DNA of 14,080 nt from Candidatus Nanoarchaeia archaeon (GTDB taxonomy: Archaea > Nanoarchaeota > Nanoarchaeia > SCGC-AAA011-G17 > JAFCDX01): NCBI GenBank assembly GCA_028717785.1, contig JAQUND010000034.1:1-14080 (forward strand). Direction: 5' to 3'. The position numbers were made by a program, and so were the translations under genes. Shown here piece by piece: positions 12,980 through 14,080 of the stretch (the stretch's first letter is position 1; each line of letters starts with the position of its first letter). A model generated the notes under the pieces. The model saw only the letters and a list, made by a program, of their open reading frames with translations. It did not search any database and was not told where the DNA came from.

Positions 12980-13924
12980 ATGAATAACATACTTTTTGTA
13001 AACCACCAAAAATCTCATTGTGGAGTATATGAAATAGGGAAACGAATATTTAATTTAATTGATCAAAAGATTATTCCTTTAATTTATCTTGAAACAGATA
13101 ATTCTCAAAAAATATTAAATGCAATTGAAGAATATTCACCAATAGCTATTATTTATAATTATTTTTTTGCAACTATGCCTTTTGTAAATGAATCTTTTAC
13201 AAAAAAAATTTTAAGTGGAAAAAATATAAAACATATAGCTATCCATCATGATCCTATGGGGCAAAAAGATATAATAAATTTAGAAAAAGTTTTTGATTAT
13301 TGGATTATTCATGATGATACCAATACAATTCCTAGCCCTACTAAATTTCTTACAGTAAGACCTATTTTAAGATATGAACGAAAAGGAGAACCTAATTTAG
13401 AAAAAATTTCAATAGGAACTCATGGATTAATAGCTTCCCATTGGAAAATGTATGATACTATAGTAGAATATATTAATAATGCTTTTGATGAAGTTACTAT
13501 TAATATGAATCTTGGGGTAGCTACTTTTGGAAAAAATTTAAATGAAGTAGTAAAAGTAGCTAATATGTGTCGTGCTAAAGTAAGAAAACCCGGTATAAAG
13601 TTAAATATTATTCATGATTATTTTCCTACAGAAATAGAATTAGTGGATTGGTTAGCTAAAAATACTATGAACATTTATTTTTATAATGCTAATCCAGGAG
13701 CAGGGGTAGGAGGATCAGCGGATTTGGCTATTTCAGCTCAATCAAGTTTAGCAATAAATGATACTTATATGTTTAGGCATATATCTAATCATTTAGGAAT
13801 TTGTTCTCAAAATACATTAAAAAATTTTCTAGGAAATTATAATGAAGTTAGAAGACTTTATCAAGAATGGTCTCCAGAAAGAATTACTAATGATTATAAA
13901 AAAATGCTGGAATCTGTATTATGA
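12980..13924 (+). CDS. Putative GT-B-fold glycosyltransferase
   Basis: This 314-residue protein begins with a GT-B-like first strand, NNILFVNHQKSHCGVYEIGKR. The second half starts near 142 with ISIGTHGLIASHWK. It has a donor-site-like segment, IYFYNANPGAGVGGSADLAIS (232-252), then SLAINDTYMFRH (256-267). This resembles glycosyltransferases of phage and bacterial polysaccharide clusters, where a G-rich loop precedes DxAxS and a FRH element. Catalytic residues cannot be named with confidence. The gene follows the methyltransferase with no gap, behind the AGGAGG at 12967, and its TGA stop overlaps the next ATG by four bases (ATGA). The tight coupling indicates one operon with fcl and the methyltransferase. 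A different GT-B-type activity is possible. Confidence 0.65.
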   Translation: MNNILFVNHQKSHCGVYEIGKRIFNLIDQKIIPLIYLETDNSQKILNAIEEYSPIAIIYNYFFATMPFVNESFTKKILSGKNIKHIAIHHDPMGQKDIINLEKVFDYWIIHDDTNTIPSPTKFLTVRPILRYERKGEPNLEKISIGTHGLIASHWKMYDTIVEYINNAFDEVTINMNLGVATFGKNLNEVVKVANMCRAKVRKPGIKLNIIHDYFPTEIELVDWLAKNTMNIYFYNANPGAGVGGSADLAISAQSSLAINDTYMFRHISNHLGICSQNTLKNFLGNYNEVRRLYQEWSPERITNDYKKMLESVL

Positions 13925-14080
13925 AGAAATCCATTTATATTTTTCATCATTTGGGAATGGGGGATACTCTTTTATGTAATGGCCTTATTAGACATTTTGC
14001 AGAAAAATATGATATTGTTTACATTTTTGCAAAACTAAATTATATAAAAAATGTATTATACATGTATAGGGATAACCCTA
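13921..14080 (+). CDS. Heptosyltransferase-like protein, N-terminal 53 codons (runs off right edge)
   Basis: An open frame from the ATG in ATGA (overlapping the previous stop by four bases) continues to the window end. The visible protein begins MKKSIYIFHHLGMGDTLLCN and goes on with GLIRHFAEKYDIVYIF. The GMGDTLLCNG loop after the first strand is typical of GT9 heptosyltransferase-like enzymes. It is related to the protein at 10064 (IYI, GD, LLC/ILC, then A-K/E-Y-D at matching spacing), so the block carries at least two paralogues. The C-terminal part lies outside the window. Confidence 0.7.
   Translation, partial: MKKSIYIFHHLGMGDTLLCNGLIRHFAEKYDIVYIFAKLNYIKNVLYMYRDNP

Noticed and set aside
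1618..13924. Recoding of TAG (as in some Bacteroidota phages), suggested by the absence of TAG stops
   Set aside because: All recognisable genes are full length under the standard code without in-frame TAG, so recoding is not needed. AT bias towards TAA explains the stop usage.
3041..13924. A giant eukaryotic virus as source, suggested by the glycan genes and AT richness
   Set aside because: The phage-type fibre modules, the DUF5856-like protein, the SNTPDFILA small protein and coupled overlapping starts (TAATG, ATGA) indicate a bacteriophage.
1..14080. tRNA genes, CRISPR arrays, or a diversity-generating retroelement acting on the fibres
   Set aside because: I saw no tRNA-like cloverleaf, no regularly spaced repeats, and no reverse transcriptase or template-repeat pair in the window.

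Overview
The window reads as part of a large, strongly AT-rich tailed bacteriophage. The support is a three-gene tail-fibre/receptor-binding locus, a DUF5856-like small phage protein, short phage-type hypothetical genes, dense packing and no bacterial housekeeping genes. Almost no gene has a Shine-Dalgarno sequence; starts sit in A/T-rich leaders instead, as is usual in Bacteroidota, so a Bacteroidota host is the best guess. Fourteen of fifteen complete reading frames end in TAA, one in TGA and none in TAG.

Layout. Bases 1-240 (minus) hold the N-terminal 80 codons of an unrecognised protein. Bases 308-1510 (minus) are a solitary tnpB (IS200/IS605-type, no tnpA), with a plausible right end and omega-RNA region downstream. 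Bases 1618-2958 (plus) encode a DUF5856-like helical protein with a Dps-like set of metal-ligand residues and a very acidic coiled protein, closed by a clear intrinsic terminator. Bases 3041-4059 hold an unknown 111-residue protein overlapping a GT25 glycosyltransferase. Bases 4105-8836 are the fibre locus. Three proteins share an N-terminal anchor and carry different C-terminal modules: a six-motif Asp-box propeller, a jelly-roll plus SGNH hydrolase, and an eight-repeat DPINKT propeller. The third is split by a frameshift. Bases 8880-14080 are a glycan block: GT10 fucosyltransferase, a small phage protein, a heptosyltransferase-like protein, GDP-L-fucose synthase, a sugar C-methyltransferase, a GT-B-like transferase, and the start of a second heptosyltransferase-like protein at the right edge.

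Working together. The phage appears to make or modify a GDP-deoxysugar and transfer it with its own enzymes. The sugar genes surround the fibre genes, so the likely acceptor is either the virion fibres or a host surface glycan. The fibre genes look like a recombining cassette: a shared anchor, swapped tips, a gene-end remnant in the only sizeable gap inside the locus, and one split gene. The points most worth following are this cassette, the tnpB with a displaced RuvC-II glutamate, and the Dps-like residue set.
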